Source: Salminus brasiliensis
Lineage: Eukaryota > Chordata > Actinopteri > Characiformes > Bryconidae
DNA: 64,000 nt
Assembly: GCF_030463535.1 (NCBI RefSeq)
Contig: NC_132892.1
Coordinates: forward strand, 33,906,109 to 33,970,108
Reading direction: 5' to 3'
Shown here one piece after another: positions 10,979 through 22,123 of the stretch (within the stretch, counting starts at the first letter, position 1; every line of letters begins with the position of its first letter). A model generated the notes under the pieces. That model saw nothing but the letters and a program-made list of their open reading frames with translations. It was not told where the DNA came from and did not search any database. The translations under genes were made by a program, and so were the position numbers.

Positions 10979-13900
10979 ATGGTGAGTTCAGACGAGCGCA
11001 GTAACGGTCATTTCAGTCCACAGCCTCCTCACATTTGGGGTTTCCCCCTCGTTTGTGTCCATTTGGACGCGTTATTTCTCCTCCATAACTCCACCAGCTG
11101 GAGATCTGCTACTGTCCAGAAGATATGAGATGAGCAGAAGTAGGAAAGGTGGAGATGGATGGACAGCTCTGCTTCTCAGATCCTCCTCATGTTCTCTACA
11201 AGAGCGAGGAGAACCCAAACTGGAGGGGAATAACACTAGAAGTTGGAGCTTGATGGTGAGGAACAGCCTCAAACTGGAGAACCTTGGAGAACCTCAATAA
11301 TAGGAGTGCATGGGAATGACTGACCGGTCACCCTAGAATTACTGACCGCCTGGTCGTGCACTGTTTAAATGGCAAATGTTTAATACTACAACAAAAAATA
11401 AATAGAAAGTGGGCAAAAGTATTGGGACACCTGCTCATATCCTGTGTTTGTTGGAGTAACTGTCTCTACCAGGGAAGAAGACTTTCTCCTAGATGCTGGA
11501 GGATGTTGGATAATGATGATGATGATGATGATGATCATGATCACCACCCCACCTCATCATCCCCAACTCATCCCAAAAGTACTGGATGGAGCTCCTCCAC
11601 CACCATCATTCCAGAGAACACAGCTCTTCTTCCACTGCTCCACAGCTCCTCAATGCTGGGGGGCTTTATAACACCCCCCTAGCCCACACCTGGCATTATT
11701 AGGCCGCATGGTGCCAATAGGTTCATCTGCTTTTGAGAGTCCCTATTTTATTGACAGTACTTCTCTACAGGGACTAGACAAGCTGTGTGTGTATCTGTCA
11801 GCAATCTGTATGATATGATATACTTTCTATATGTGATTTTTTTTTTTATTGATATATAAGAAATATGATTTAAAAAAAAAAGCTCTGACCGTGTTAATTT
11901 AGCTTTGGTAGACTGATTGGTTGCTCTCTAGGTTCTTCAGGCTGGTTCACTGAGCCGTAGGTCAGTGGCCTTCTACTCAACAAACAAAAATAGCAAAAGG
12001 CAGAGCAGAGAGACGGTGCACTGACCAACAGTAGAGCTGAAGATGAGACTGTCAGCACTAGAGATGGGTCAGTGGGATATACATTTTTCATAGAAAAGGC
12101 GACTGACAAAAACACTGGATTGAGAACGTTGGGCACTGAAGAATCGATGAGGGTTCGTGGAGTAATACGTACTTCTATACCAGGCGTTGGTGGTGGAGCA
12201 GGGCATTTTGCTGTGTGGTTCTTCTTAAATATCTCCAGGAGAGCCCTCAGACCCATGTCCACCCCCCCAACCTCCCTGTTTTCAGAATAAACAGTGCCTG
12301 TTGTGAGTGACCCAAGATCTGACCCCAGTGAGCAGGCAAACTCTTTAGTGACTTGAGTGATCAGTGTGAAGTAAGTAAGCAGTGTGAAGTGAGACTGAGC
12401 TCTGAGGACATCTCCACCAAACATGGGCTACTGACTGGGCCAGTGCCCAGGGGTCCACGACTGTCAGGGACTTGGGACTAGGTAGGTCAGGCTTGATTCC
12501 ATGGCTGGTGGTGGTTAGCCCACCATGCTACACCAATACAAGTCATTGAACAGGACTTCTAACCCTACATTCTCCGGTTAGGTCTTCTATTTCTTCTCAA
12601 AACTATGAATTCTTGAGGATATTGGAAATATTCCTTTGGGATTTCGGTCCATGTTGACATGATTGCATCTTGCAGCTCCTGCAGTTTTTATGCCCTGAAT
12701 CTCCCATTATACCTCATCATAAATGTGTTCTTCTGGATTCAGGTGGATCTGCTGACTGGGAAGAACCACCACCGAAGAGTACTGAACTCATTGTCATTTT
12801 TATGAAACTGATTAGAGAAGACTTTAGCTTTATGACATGGTTCCTCATCATGCTGGAAGTAACTGTTAGAAGATTAACAGTAGGTTAAAATGGTGTCCCA
12901 AGTCTGAGATGACAGGATCTAGGTGGGATAGAGCTAAGCTGGATATATTCTAATGATTTAAGGAGGCATTCACTCCAAATATCAGGGTATGGACCTCTCT
13001 GAACCCTCTGAACTCTGCTGAAGACTAAAGCCTCTGTTCTTAAAGATACAATATTTAATGCTGTGTGTATTTGATTCATATGGTTTCCCTGTGTTTATCA
13101 AACAGGAATTTCAGGACCTCAGGCCTTCTCCTCTCCCCAAAATGAAACCAGTGCATCACCAAGAAGACGGCGATGGAGACCTGGAGGGTGTGGACAGGGT
13201 GTTGGTTGTTATTAAAACAGAACCAGATCATCCAGAGGGAATCGGTTCCTTCGTTGAAGAGCAGCACGTCCTGCAGCTGCCGGAGAACGCATCCAGTTCG
13301 TTCCCCTCGATTCCTGCAGGGAGGTGGGGAGGTGGATCTGAAAGGGAGAGCCAGCATACACTCGAGGATGATGATGAGGAGGAGGATGTACGCAGCTCAC
13401 TCGTCGTTATTAAAGTGGAGCCAGATGAACAAGAACTGGGTTCCGGTGGTGACTTCCATTTTTATCATGAGAAAAATGAGGCAGAACTTCAGGGAATGCC
13501 CTACTATTCTTACTGTGAGGAAGATCCAGAGCATGAAAACAGCCAAACGTCTCCAATAGAGAATATGAACTTAATTACGCCAGGTAAGTGAATCGCATTT
13601 GGATTATATTCCCAGAGAATATAAATTCACTGAGAAATGAGAAGTAAAAGACCTTAAAAGACCTTTGATTGACCGTAATTTCTGATGTTTGCCATTTCAG
13701 GTGAGCATGGCCAACCCTCCAAAGGAGAGCACAAAGGACTGAAGTCTTACTGCTGTTCTCAGTGCGGAAAGACCTTCTCCAAATCGTCTGCCTTTTACAG
13801 ACACATGAGAATACACTCTGGTGAGAGGCCCTTCCAGTGCACTCAGTGCAATAAAACCTTCACCCAGTCGACTTCGTTTAAAATCCACCAGAGAATACAC

Positions 13901-14602
13901 ACCGGAGAGAGGCCTTACCAGTGCTCAGACTGTGGGAAGACTTTCAAGCGCTTAGATAACCTTCGGATCCATCAGAGAACTCATACCGGTGAGAAACCGT
14001 ACAAGTGTTCTTACTGTCCGAAGACCTTCACGCGATCGCATATCCTTCAGAACCACGAGAGAACTCACACCGGAGAGAAGCCGTACCGGTGCTCTTTCTG
14101 CTCTAAGAACTTTACCCGATTGTGCATCTTTCAGATCCACCTGAGAACCCATACTGGAGAACGGCCTTACCAGTGTTCAGCCTGCGGGAAGAAGTTCGTG
14201 GACCTTTCGAATCTTAAGAATCACGAGAGGATACACACCCAAGAAAGGCCGTATCAGTGCTCCCTGTGTGAGAAGAATTTCATCCAGCTATCCGGCCTTA
14301 CTAGCCACATGAGAAAGCACACCGGAGAGAAGCCTTACCAGTGTACCATCTGCGGGAACAGATACAGCGCCTCATCTACTCTTCACGACCATAGGAGGAA
14401 AAAACACATGGCTTCCTCCATCGCCACTCCATCTTCAGCAGTTCTGCTGTCGGGACCTGTTCTACCACCGTTTGAAATGAATGAAGAGTTAGACTCCATG
14501 AGGTATAATCAAATGGACAGGATGCCCATCCCACTCGGAACTGGAACGAGTATTGACCCTTCAACTAATGCCTCAGGTATCCAGGTGTTCCTGGATTGCT
14601 GA
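10979..14602 (+). CDS. C2H2 zinc-finger protein 2 (8 fingers)
   Basis: Predicted exons: 10979-10981 (ATG, donor GTGAGT), 13106-13583 (donor GTAAGT) and 13701-14602, together 460 residues. Same plan as its neighbour: an acidic exon 2 with two V-I-K-x-E-P motifs, then eight C2H2 fingers and a Ser/Pro tail. Against gene 1, the Asp/Glu run is three residues shorter, the end of exon 2 is unrelated for about 20 residues, and finger 1 and the tail are diverged. The rest of exon 2 and fingers 2-8 are almost identical in bases. Intron 1 is 2.1 kb, against 0.6 kb in gene 1, and contains a MITE. Likely a nuclear sequence-specific DNA-binding protein; target unknown. The frame could also continue past CCTCAG/GTATCC at 14573-14582 by splicing, which would change the last few residues. 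Confidence 0.85.
11412..11800 (-). mobile_element. Family A MITE in intron 1 of zinc-finger gene 2
   Basis: Reverse orientation: GGCAAAAGTATTGGGACACC end, then GTAACTGTCTCTACC, CCAGAGAACACAGCTCTTC and GGACTAGACAAGCTGTG. The far end has lost the terminal inverted repeat. It is absent from intron 1 of gene 1, so it inserted after the duplication or was lost there. Confidence 0.8.
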
Positions 14603-16377
14603 ATCTTCTGGGATTGGTGCTTCATGCCTGATCCTCAAACATTAAGAGTTTTCTCCATGTGGCGAGCGTCAGTCTTGCGGCCCAGTTCGTATTCAGAGAG
14701 AGGCAGACACAGATAGACGACCACATGCCATTCCACCTGTGGATTTAAAAAGGTCCTGGCGGGAAGATGGCAGAAGCACTGCCATCAGCCAATGGAATTA
14801 CAGATTTCGGTGAAGCGAAAAATAAAGGAACAACACCTCCTTTAATTGCCCTGTCTTTAGTTTTTCCCCCTTTCTTATTTTTGTGTTTAAAGACTACGCA
14901 AGATGGTCGCTAGCCATGCAGTCTTGCAGTCGTCATGTGTACCATGTAAGAAACATGAGCAGTTTTCCACCTGCTTCTGTTTTTTCATAATGGAAGCAAA
15001 GTGAGACCATCAAGGTCTGGGTGCATCCTCCTTCCATCTTCCTGTCCACTTCTTCTTGACCAGGGTTGGGGAATCATTGGGAACAAAGACAGAAAGGCCC
15101 CCTGGACAGGGCAGCAGTCCATCGCAGGGTGCCATTCGTACCCATTTACTCACACATTTACAACTATGGGCAATTTAGCATTACCAATTTACCTACTGTT
15201 TGGTTTTGGGAGGTCGGAGGAAATTCATGCGAAAACTGGGAATTCTGGGTTTAGTAAGCTAAAAAAAGATCAAAGTCTGCAAGCTCACTTTTACAATTTT
15301 GACAGTATTCAGATTGCATTGTCGTTGTAGTAGAAGGCTTCTTATGCGGTGGTATTATTATTATTATTATTATTTATTGTTGTTTCATAATTTTATTGTT
15401 AAAGAATATTATGTAGAGCTTGACAATGACCTTTACATAACAGTCCAGCCAAGGTTTATAATATTACACCCAAATCTTAATACCATACATATACTAAAGT
15501 TAAAACTGATGGATCTCAGAACTGTCAGTGAAATGTGTCTAAACCAGTGACTGTAGAAAACATGCACACTGTGGTTTCGTTCCCCTTCGTTCTATAGAAA
15601 TGAAGCCAAAACCATCCGCCATGTTGTCAAATCTGGCAGTATCAGACCAAGATTTTGACACACATTGATACATATGTTTAATATGTAAGAACCTACACTA
15701 CAGACCATGTCTTAAGGTGGGGTGGTGCTTGTTGTATTTGAGTGATTGACCATTCTGGGCAGCTCCTGCTTTTTGCTATCTGGCTGGACTCATTTTTTGC
15801 TGAAGACCCATGACATGGGTGTAAGAAGGAAGGGGAAATACTTGTTGAAAGGAGATCTGTGATCTGGGTCAGTGGGCGTTAAAAGGAGGTTTTGGGCATT
15901 TTCTGCCATCTTTGTCATATTCCATACCTGAGATTAGTAATATTATTATTAGTAGTAGTAGTAATTTATTCAACTATTCAAGTGTAATCAGTTTTCATAT
16001 GTTTGTATGTTTGTTTCTAGTTCAAATATTTAACTTAATTTAAAAACAAACACTTAATAATTATATAGTACCAAAATGCTTTGACCAGAAATCATCTTTT
16101 GTGATTTTATGTTATATTTAACATAGCATTTTCCTGAATTACAGAATCACTCTTAATGCCTTGTTTTTCTTATGTGCTGATTTGTACATAAATTACTGTA
16201 GATAAAGTCTAATGAACTTTAAATGCATAACCAACAATGTTTCAAATAAAGACTTTTTTAATTTGATATTTTTTTACATATTTAATACAACAAACTCACT
16301 GGACATCACAACAATAACTTCAATATTTTAGAGTACAATTAACAGTACTGATACAAAGTTTGTCTATCCAAAAACTG
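14603..16377 (+). other. 3' flank of zinc-finger gene 2
   Basis: No further gene. A canonical AATAAA at 16245-16250 in an AT-rich context could be the polyadenylation signal of gene 2, but nearer weak signals exist. The stretch 15098-15240 is a dispersed repeat (see separate entry). (ATT)n at 15355-15375 and 15940-15965. Confidence 0.45.
15098..15240 (+). mobile_element. Dispersed teleost repeat fragment
   Basis: CCCTGGACAGGGCAGCAGTC, then CAGGGTGCCATTCGTACCCA, ACTCACACATTTACAACTA and GGGCAATTTAGCATTACCAA follow the order of a widespread fish interspersed repeat, recognised from memory. Family not assigned. Confidence 0.4.
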
Positions 16378-16811
16378 ATGCCCAAATGTTTGTGGACACC
16401 CCTTCTAATGAATGCATTCAGCTTCTTTAAGTGCTGACACGGATGTCTAGTCTCTGTAGAGAAGTACTGATGAGAAGCCAGTAGAATAACTTCTCTTAGG
16501 TGCAGTAAAACCTGAAAAACCTTGTGGCACCATGCTGCCTAATGCCGGGCGTGGGCTAGAGGGGTATAAAGCCCCTCTGCAGTGCAGAGCAGTGGAAGAA
16601 CTGTGTTCTCTGGAAGGATGCTCTTGTCGCTGAATGCAATCAAATCTCCACAGCAATGCGTCTCCTCCAAAATCTAGTAGAAAGTCTTCTTCTCTGGACA
16701 GTAGAGACAGTTACTCCAACAGAAGCAGGAGAAACTCTTTAATACCCTTGATTTCAGAAAAAATCAAACAATGATTGAGCAGGTGTCCCAATACTTTTGT
16801 CCATAAAGTGT
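16377..16811 (+). mobile_element. Family A MITE, full-length
   Basis: Left end GCCCAAATGTTTGTGGACAC and right end CCAATACTTTTGTCCATAAA. All body landmarks are present. It ends 42 bp from the stop codon of the inverted zinc-finger gene 3, so it probably contributes to that gene's 3' UTR or polyadenylation region. Confidence 0.85.
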
Positions 16812-16852
16812 ATCTTCACCAAACATGTCTTGGGTTGAGTTTAGATGTTCCT

Positions 16853-19800
16853 TTAAGGTTTGTCTCCTGTATGCTTCTTGAAATGTTTGGTGAGGTGTCC
16901 CGACTGAATGAAGGTCTTGTCACACAAAGAACACCGGTACGGCCTCTCCTCCGTATGGGTCCTCTCGTGGTTTCTGAGACTCGACAAGTACAAGAATCGC
17001 CTTTCGCAGACGAAGCACTGGTAAGGCTTTTCACCAGTGTGAATTCTCTGGTGATTCTGATACACATCTAAGCGTGTGAACGTCTTGGCGCACTGAGAGC
17101 ACTGGTAAGGCTTCTCTCCGGTATGAGTTCTGCAGTGGTTCTGATAGATGTGCAGCCGGTTGAAACTCTTCCCACACTGAGAGCAAAGGTAAGGCTTCTC
17201 TCCGGTATGAGTTCTCTGATGGAGCTGAAGGACGTCCGTCCGCGTGAAGGTCTTGCCGCACTCAGCGCACTGGTAGGGCTTTTCTCCAGTATGAGTTCTC
17301 TCGTGGGCCTTGAAAGATCTGGACTGGGTGAAGGATTTGTCACAGTGAGAGCACTGGTACAGCCTCTTACCAGTGTGTATTCTCATGTGACTGTGAAAGG
17401 CTGTGGACTTGGAGAACGTATTTCCACACTCAGGACAGGAGTAAGACCTCAGTCCGCTGTGTTGTTTGTCCCATCGGCAGGAGGCCAAGACACAATCCCT
17501 GTACCTGCCGTCTGCATGAATAGCTTTTCCTGGAATCTGTTGAACGGAAGGTGGTCTGCTCCCATTAGCCAAGGACGACTGACCGGCGTCTCCTGAAACA
17601 TCAAGAAATGACACGCAAATGACAACATGGGGCCAGTTTTAAGCTTTTCCTGGACAGTAGAGACAGTTACTCCAACAAAAGCAGGATCAACTCTTTTAAT
17701 AGCCTTGATTCTGAAGAAACTATGATTGCGCAGGTGTCCCAATACTTTTGTCTATATAATAATAGGGCTGGGCGATATGATAAAAATATAAAATCTCTAT
17801 GTTACCACAGACTAAATACATCAGTAAGATTCTTATAAACTACTATTCAGATCCTCTCCTGTACTGAATACAGTGATTTATACTCAACATCTGCTGCTTT
17901 TCATCTAATGAACCCTTCAGTCTAATTACACTGTTAGTGATGAAACCTGCAGCTGATCAGTGTTTATTAAGCACTGACAGTCTCCTCCATATGCTTAGAA
18001 AAGCTTGTTGCTATCATGTTAACAAAATTTATCATGATACGATAAAATATCATCATATCGCCCAGCTCTACTATATAGAGGACCTTCATTAAACATGAGC
18101 ATGGGGCCAGTTTTAAGCTTTTTCTGGACAGTAGAGACAGTTACTCCAACAAAAGGGGTTCAGGATCAACTCTTTTTAATACCCTTGATTTCAGAAGAAA
18201 CAATGATTGCGCAGGTGTCCCAATATTTTCGTCTGTATAGTAGGGCTGGGTGATATGGTAAAAATCCAAAATCATGATATTTAGACATTTTGTTACAAAT
18301 CAAAATACATCAGTACCGGCAGAATCTTAAAAACGACTATTCAGACCAAATTTATTCAAGATATGATAAAAATATTGTCATATCGCCCAGCTCTACTATA
18401 CAGTGAACCTTCATCAAACATGAGCATGTGGCCAGTTTATGGAGTAAATATAGATAAATCTGATCAATAGATGTCTCATTATCTGCAGAGAACATACTTC
18501 CACACAGAATAGTAGACACCAGAACAAGGCTGAGATGGAGTTTACAGGGCGTTCGATTGGGGAAGAGGAGCTTCAGGCATGGTCCTCCTTCCAAAGACTT
18601 GACATGTGAACCCTTCTTTTCCTTCTCCAAACTCAAGCTAATCTTGGTTGCATCCTTCCAGAGAATGCTGTTCCTGTTCCACTCATGATTGTAGTCGTCT
18701 GACAGTGATCCGGTGATCTGCCTCCCTCAGTGTTATGGACATGACTGGATGTTGTGAAGGGGTATTCCTTCTCCAAGGAAGGACTACTCGTACAGTTGTC
18801 TACCATGGCTTCTTGGTGTTGACATGCTCTGGAGTCAATTCCACTTGTAGGTGGTCTAGGGAGCTCTTACTACGTGATCCAACAAAGAGGTGTTGGTGCA
18901 AGTAAAGTAGGCTATCAACCTTTCAGAGAAGAGATGCACCAGCGAGCTCAGCAACACCAACAGGCCTGGAAAGCCATGGCAGACAACTAAAGTAGATGAT
19001 CAAAGCCCTTTTTCTTTGATCCTTTCAGATTAAAACAGCTTTAATGCACTTCACTTACTTGTAGTTAAGTTCCCGTGGCCTCTCACCAACTCCAGCCTTG
19101 GATTCCAATCCACCTGCTGGACTGACCACGTCTGTACCGGGGTCTGCTTGCCACTGCCGCTGTAAAGAGGCCAAGGAACGTCCGCAGAGTGTGCTTCGGT
19201 CTTACAGAGACAAGGCAGGCAGGGGTCCTCCTGCTGACCCATGAGCTGTTCCTCACGGTCAGATTCACAGTTCATTCTCTGCAGATCTGGCTCTGTTTTA
19301 ACGGCTACCAAACCAGGCACCTGGAGAGGGTGGCGGGCCTCGTCTTCGTCATCCCGCACTGGCAGTGCGTTTGGCACGTCCTCATACCCATGTTGGACGT
19401 GCTGGTCTCCGGCACTTTGTAGAGGTGGACTCAGTTCCTCTGGTTCTATTTTAATGACGAACAGACTGTCCACACCCTCTGGATCCATGTGTTTCTGGTG
19501 CTGTACTTGTGCAGGTGGTCTAGGAGGAGGATACGCTGGCAGTGAAGGACAGGTTTCCTGTTATAGAAATAAACAGAAATCATCAAATTTCTATAATATT
19601 AAATATTCACTATTACCAGCTCTACCACTGGACTATATGTTTAAATGTTTGTGGACGCCACTTCTAATGAAACCATTCAGCTTCTTTGAATGGCACCCAC
19701 AGCTTGTCTAGGCCTTGTAGAGAAGTACTGCCAATGGAATAGACTCTCTGGAGCAGATGCAACATGAGCCGGTTGGCACCATGACTAATGGCAAGCGTAG

Positions 19801-21199
19801 GCCCTAGAGGGGTATAAAGTAACCACCCAACCAGTTAAACATAAGAGTGGATTGGTCATGTTTTGAGCTTGGGTTGTAGCCAATGGTCACTAATGACCCT
19901 GAACACACCTCAAAATCCACAATGAACTCATTCTGGACTCAAGAGGAGCAAACTGAAGGTTTTGCCATGACCCTCCGCTAAATATCATTCAAGATAGACC
20001 TCAAAACAAGAACTGAAATGACCTTAGCTTTTCACAGCTTCTCCAGAGCGACTTACAAAAGTCCTTTGCTATTTACCCAAGAAAAACAAGTTTGAATAGA
20101 CTAGAATTTCAAAGATATCTCTAATCTTGGAGTCTACTAAACACAAGTCAATATGGAGACCATAATACTCTTCTCTTCGCCTGAGTAATCTCAGAAGAGG
20201 AGGAGAGTCTTCAGTCTGGGTTTGAGGACAGTGAGTGTTGGACTCTTCTGTTCGGACACCCAGGGGAAGTTCGTTCCCCCACTTTGGTGCAGGACAGAAA
20301 AAAGTCTGGACGCTCGTCTTCCGTGGATCTTAAAGGATGGCGGGTCGAGCCGAGCCGTACTTGAAGCTGGAAGGGCTCCTGGTGCAGATCGGCTTTTGAC
20401 CTCCGCCATCAAGTAAGATTTACACCAGGTTGCCCAACATTTTGCTCCCTCCAAACCTCCCATTATGATCTAACTGGTTTGGTATGTTTCTGATGGTAGA
20501 AGCTGTACTTCGACTCATCAGCTGTGGTGAGAGAGATCTACCTGCTACCATGATGAGATTTAGGACCGTTGGAGTCTTCTTTACTTGTCTTGAGGTCCTG
20601 CTCTTGGGCTGAACTGGTCGTCTGATCTGGTCATGCTGGTCAGCTGTCCCACTTGTAAATGATTTAGTGGACAGTGGAACAGGGGTTGATCTCTAACTGT
20701 TCTGAGATCTTCTAAAACCCCTTCCATCAACAGACTCCTCTGCATCTCCACCCTTCTTTCTGAAGGCCTCAGAGAGCTCTCTGGATCTGGATCTGACCTT
20801 GATGGTGATCTTCTTCAGCCCTCACTTCAACCATCAATAAAGATCAGACCAGACTAAACGTCTGAGGTTTAATTAAGACTCCAGACTCCTCCAGAATAAT
20901 CCTCTCCAACTATGTTCTGATCATCTGCAGCTGATGAGTCTAATTCTACACATTTGAAGGAGTAATAAATGTGACGGGGGCAGGGGCTGAAGTTTCTCCT
21001 GACAGGAAAATTACTATAATTTCTGTTAATTCCATTTTATAAATGATGATTAAAGGCGTTTCTTCAGTCGTGTGAGTTTAGATCACATGAAGATTAAATG
21101 TCCAGATGTTCAAATACTGAGGTTCTAAGGTTCTAAAGGGATTTCCCAATTGTTTCACATGACAACATCTGTCTGATTCCCAAATAAAATCTCCACCCC

Positions 21200-21270
<71 letters not shown>

Positions 21271-21381
21271 TCATGCAAGAATACAAACCTCATCCTCCTC
21301 AACCTTCACCTTTTCTTCCATGGCATCTTCAGTATCTACTGGGTCCGGCCTCCTGCTGCCCTGTTGACACCACACTGCCAT
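16853..21381 (-). CDS. C2H2 zinc-finger protein 3 (7 fingers), inverted paralogue
   Basis: Predicted exons on the - strand: 21381-21289, 19557-19059 (donor GTAAGT) and 17592-16853, 443 residues in all. Intron phases 0 and 1 match the two + strand zinc-finger genes. The ATG at 21381 is the first after an in-frame TGA; a second in-frame ATG lies at 21321. Exon 1 encodes an acidic start ([10 protein letters not shown]), and exon 2 keeps two SUMO-type motifs ([16 protein letters not shown]). Exon 3 has seven C2H2 fingers. The eighth finger and the tail of the paralogues are absent, because a stop follows HTGDKP. Linker 1 is TGKRLY and linker 6 TEERPY. The exon 1 donor is GTTTGT, weaker than consensus. 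Likely a nuclear DNA-binding regulator from the same local family, duplicated earlier than genes 1 and 2. Confidence 0.82.
17763..18070. mobile_element. MITE family B, full-length
   Basis: TAGGGCTGGGCGATATGATA at the left and CATATCGCCCAGCTCTA at the right are near-perfect inverted termini. Same body as 9170-9460. Confidence 0.85.
18241..18395. mobile_element. MITE family B, internally deleted
   Basis: Both termini are kept (TAGGGCTGGGTGATATGG and CATATCGCCCAGCTCTA). The CTGCTGCTTTTCATC body is missing. Confidence 0.8.
19632..19820 (+). mobile_element. Family A MITE, 5' part only
   Basis: ACTATATGTTTAAATGTTTG end, then CAGCTTGTCTAGGCC, GAGAAGTACTGCCAATGG and TAGAGGGGTATAAAG. The right half is absent. 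It lies 75 bp upstream of exon 2 of zinc-finger gene 3 (intron 1). Confidence 0.75.
20030..20430 (+). mobile_element. Dispersed repeat family C
   Basis: Begins near TTCTCCAGAGCGACTTACAA, a hallmark of fish L2-like and derived elements. Continues with CAATATGGAGACCATAATAC, TCTTCAGTCTGGGTTTGAGG, GAAGTTCGTTCCCCCACTT and GAGCCGTACTTGAAGCTGG. Two other copies are at 28830-29235 (reverse) and 30640-30965. No intact coding frame. Confidence 0.7.
21204..21268. repeat. (AT)n microsatellite beside the exon 1 donor of zinc-finger gene 3
   Basis: About 32 uninterrupted AT pairs. The array starts 20 bp downstream (on the - strand) of the proposed donor at 21288. Confidence 0.95.
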
Positions 21382-21711
21382 GCTGCTGAGATCAGTCAGT
21401 CAGCACTCTGATACTGGAGCTCCAGTTGAGCTGCTCCACTGACACAGTTACACCTAGTCAGCCAGGTGAGGTCAGGTTTGTGGTGGAAAGGGTTTCCTAG
21501 TTCTCCCACTGCTCCCTTCCATCCTGCAGACGCCATGGAAGCTCGGCTGCTTCTTCTGTATATTTACATCAGACTGGACCAGTCTGTGTGTTACTGCCAT
21601 CTACAGTGCAGTCAGTTGATATTAGCAGGTATGACAGTAGAGGGCGCCATAAGCGTTAAAATAAACGCACCACACTCATTCACATATTTAAGGGGTAAAA
21701 ACTGGGGTTTG

Positions 21712-21775
21712 TTATTATTATTATTATTATTGTTGTTGTTGTTGTTGTTTATTAGTAGTATTACTACTATTGATG

Positions 21776-21817
<42 letters not shown>

Positions 21818-21826
21818 GATGTAATG
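21712..21826. repeat. Compound (ATT)n(GTT)n...(AAT)n microsatellite
   Basis: An ATT run, a GTT run and then about 14 AAT triplets, with a short interruption. Confidence 0.95.
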
Positions 21827-21841
21827 GTGTTATAATAATAA

Positions 21842-21934
21842 TGCACTATATGTCCAAAAGTTTGTGGACCCCCCTTCTAATGACTGCATCCAGCTACTTT
21901 AAGTGGCCCCATTGCTGACACAGATGTGTAAATG

Positions 21935-21978
<44 letters not shown>

Positions 21979-22044
21979 AAATAAATAAATAAGCAGGCGC
22001 AATAAATAAGCAGGCGTCCCAATTCTTTTGTCCACATAGTGTAT
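21842..22044 (+). mobile_element. Family A MITE, internally deleted, with (CA)n inside
   Basis: Both termini are present (CACTATATGTCCAAAAGTTT and CAATTCTTTTGTCCACATAG). The whole middle is replaced by a (CA)n run (about 21936-21976) and an AAAT run, so this is a minimal ~200-bp derivative. Confidence 0.85.
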
Positions 22045-22081
22045 GCATGTGTTGTTATTTCTAACAGAAAGTAAGCTCATC

Positions 22082-22123
<42 letters not shown>

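Larger units (their letters stand above)
17622..18440. repeat. Tandem duplication of a two-MITE composite in intron 2 of zinc-finger gene 3
   Basis: The unit consists of ATGGGGCCAGTTTTAAGCTT, then the right part of a family A MITE (CAGTAGAGACAGTTACTCC through the terminus), then a family B MITE. It occurs at 17622-18070 and again at 18095-18395, and a third start (GAGCATGTGGCCAGTTTA) lies at about 18421. The second unit has lost the middle of the family B element. Confidence 0.8.

Noticed and set aside
11894-12424. 176-codon antisense open frame in intron 1 of zinc-finger gene 2
   Set aside because: No recognisable domain and no counterpart in the paralogue. It lies inside an intron on the opposite strand and may be an old transposon piece, but nothing supports a gene.
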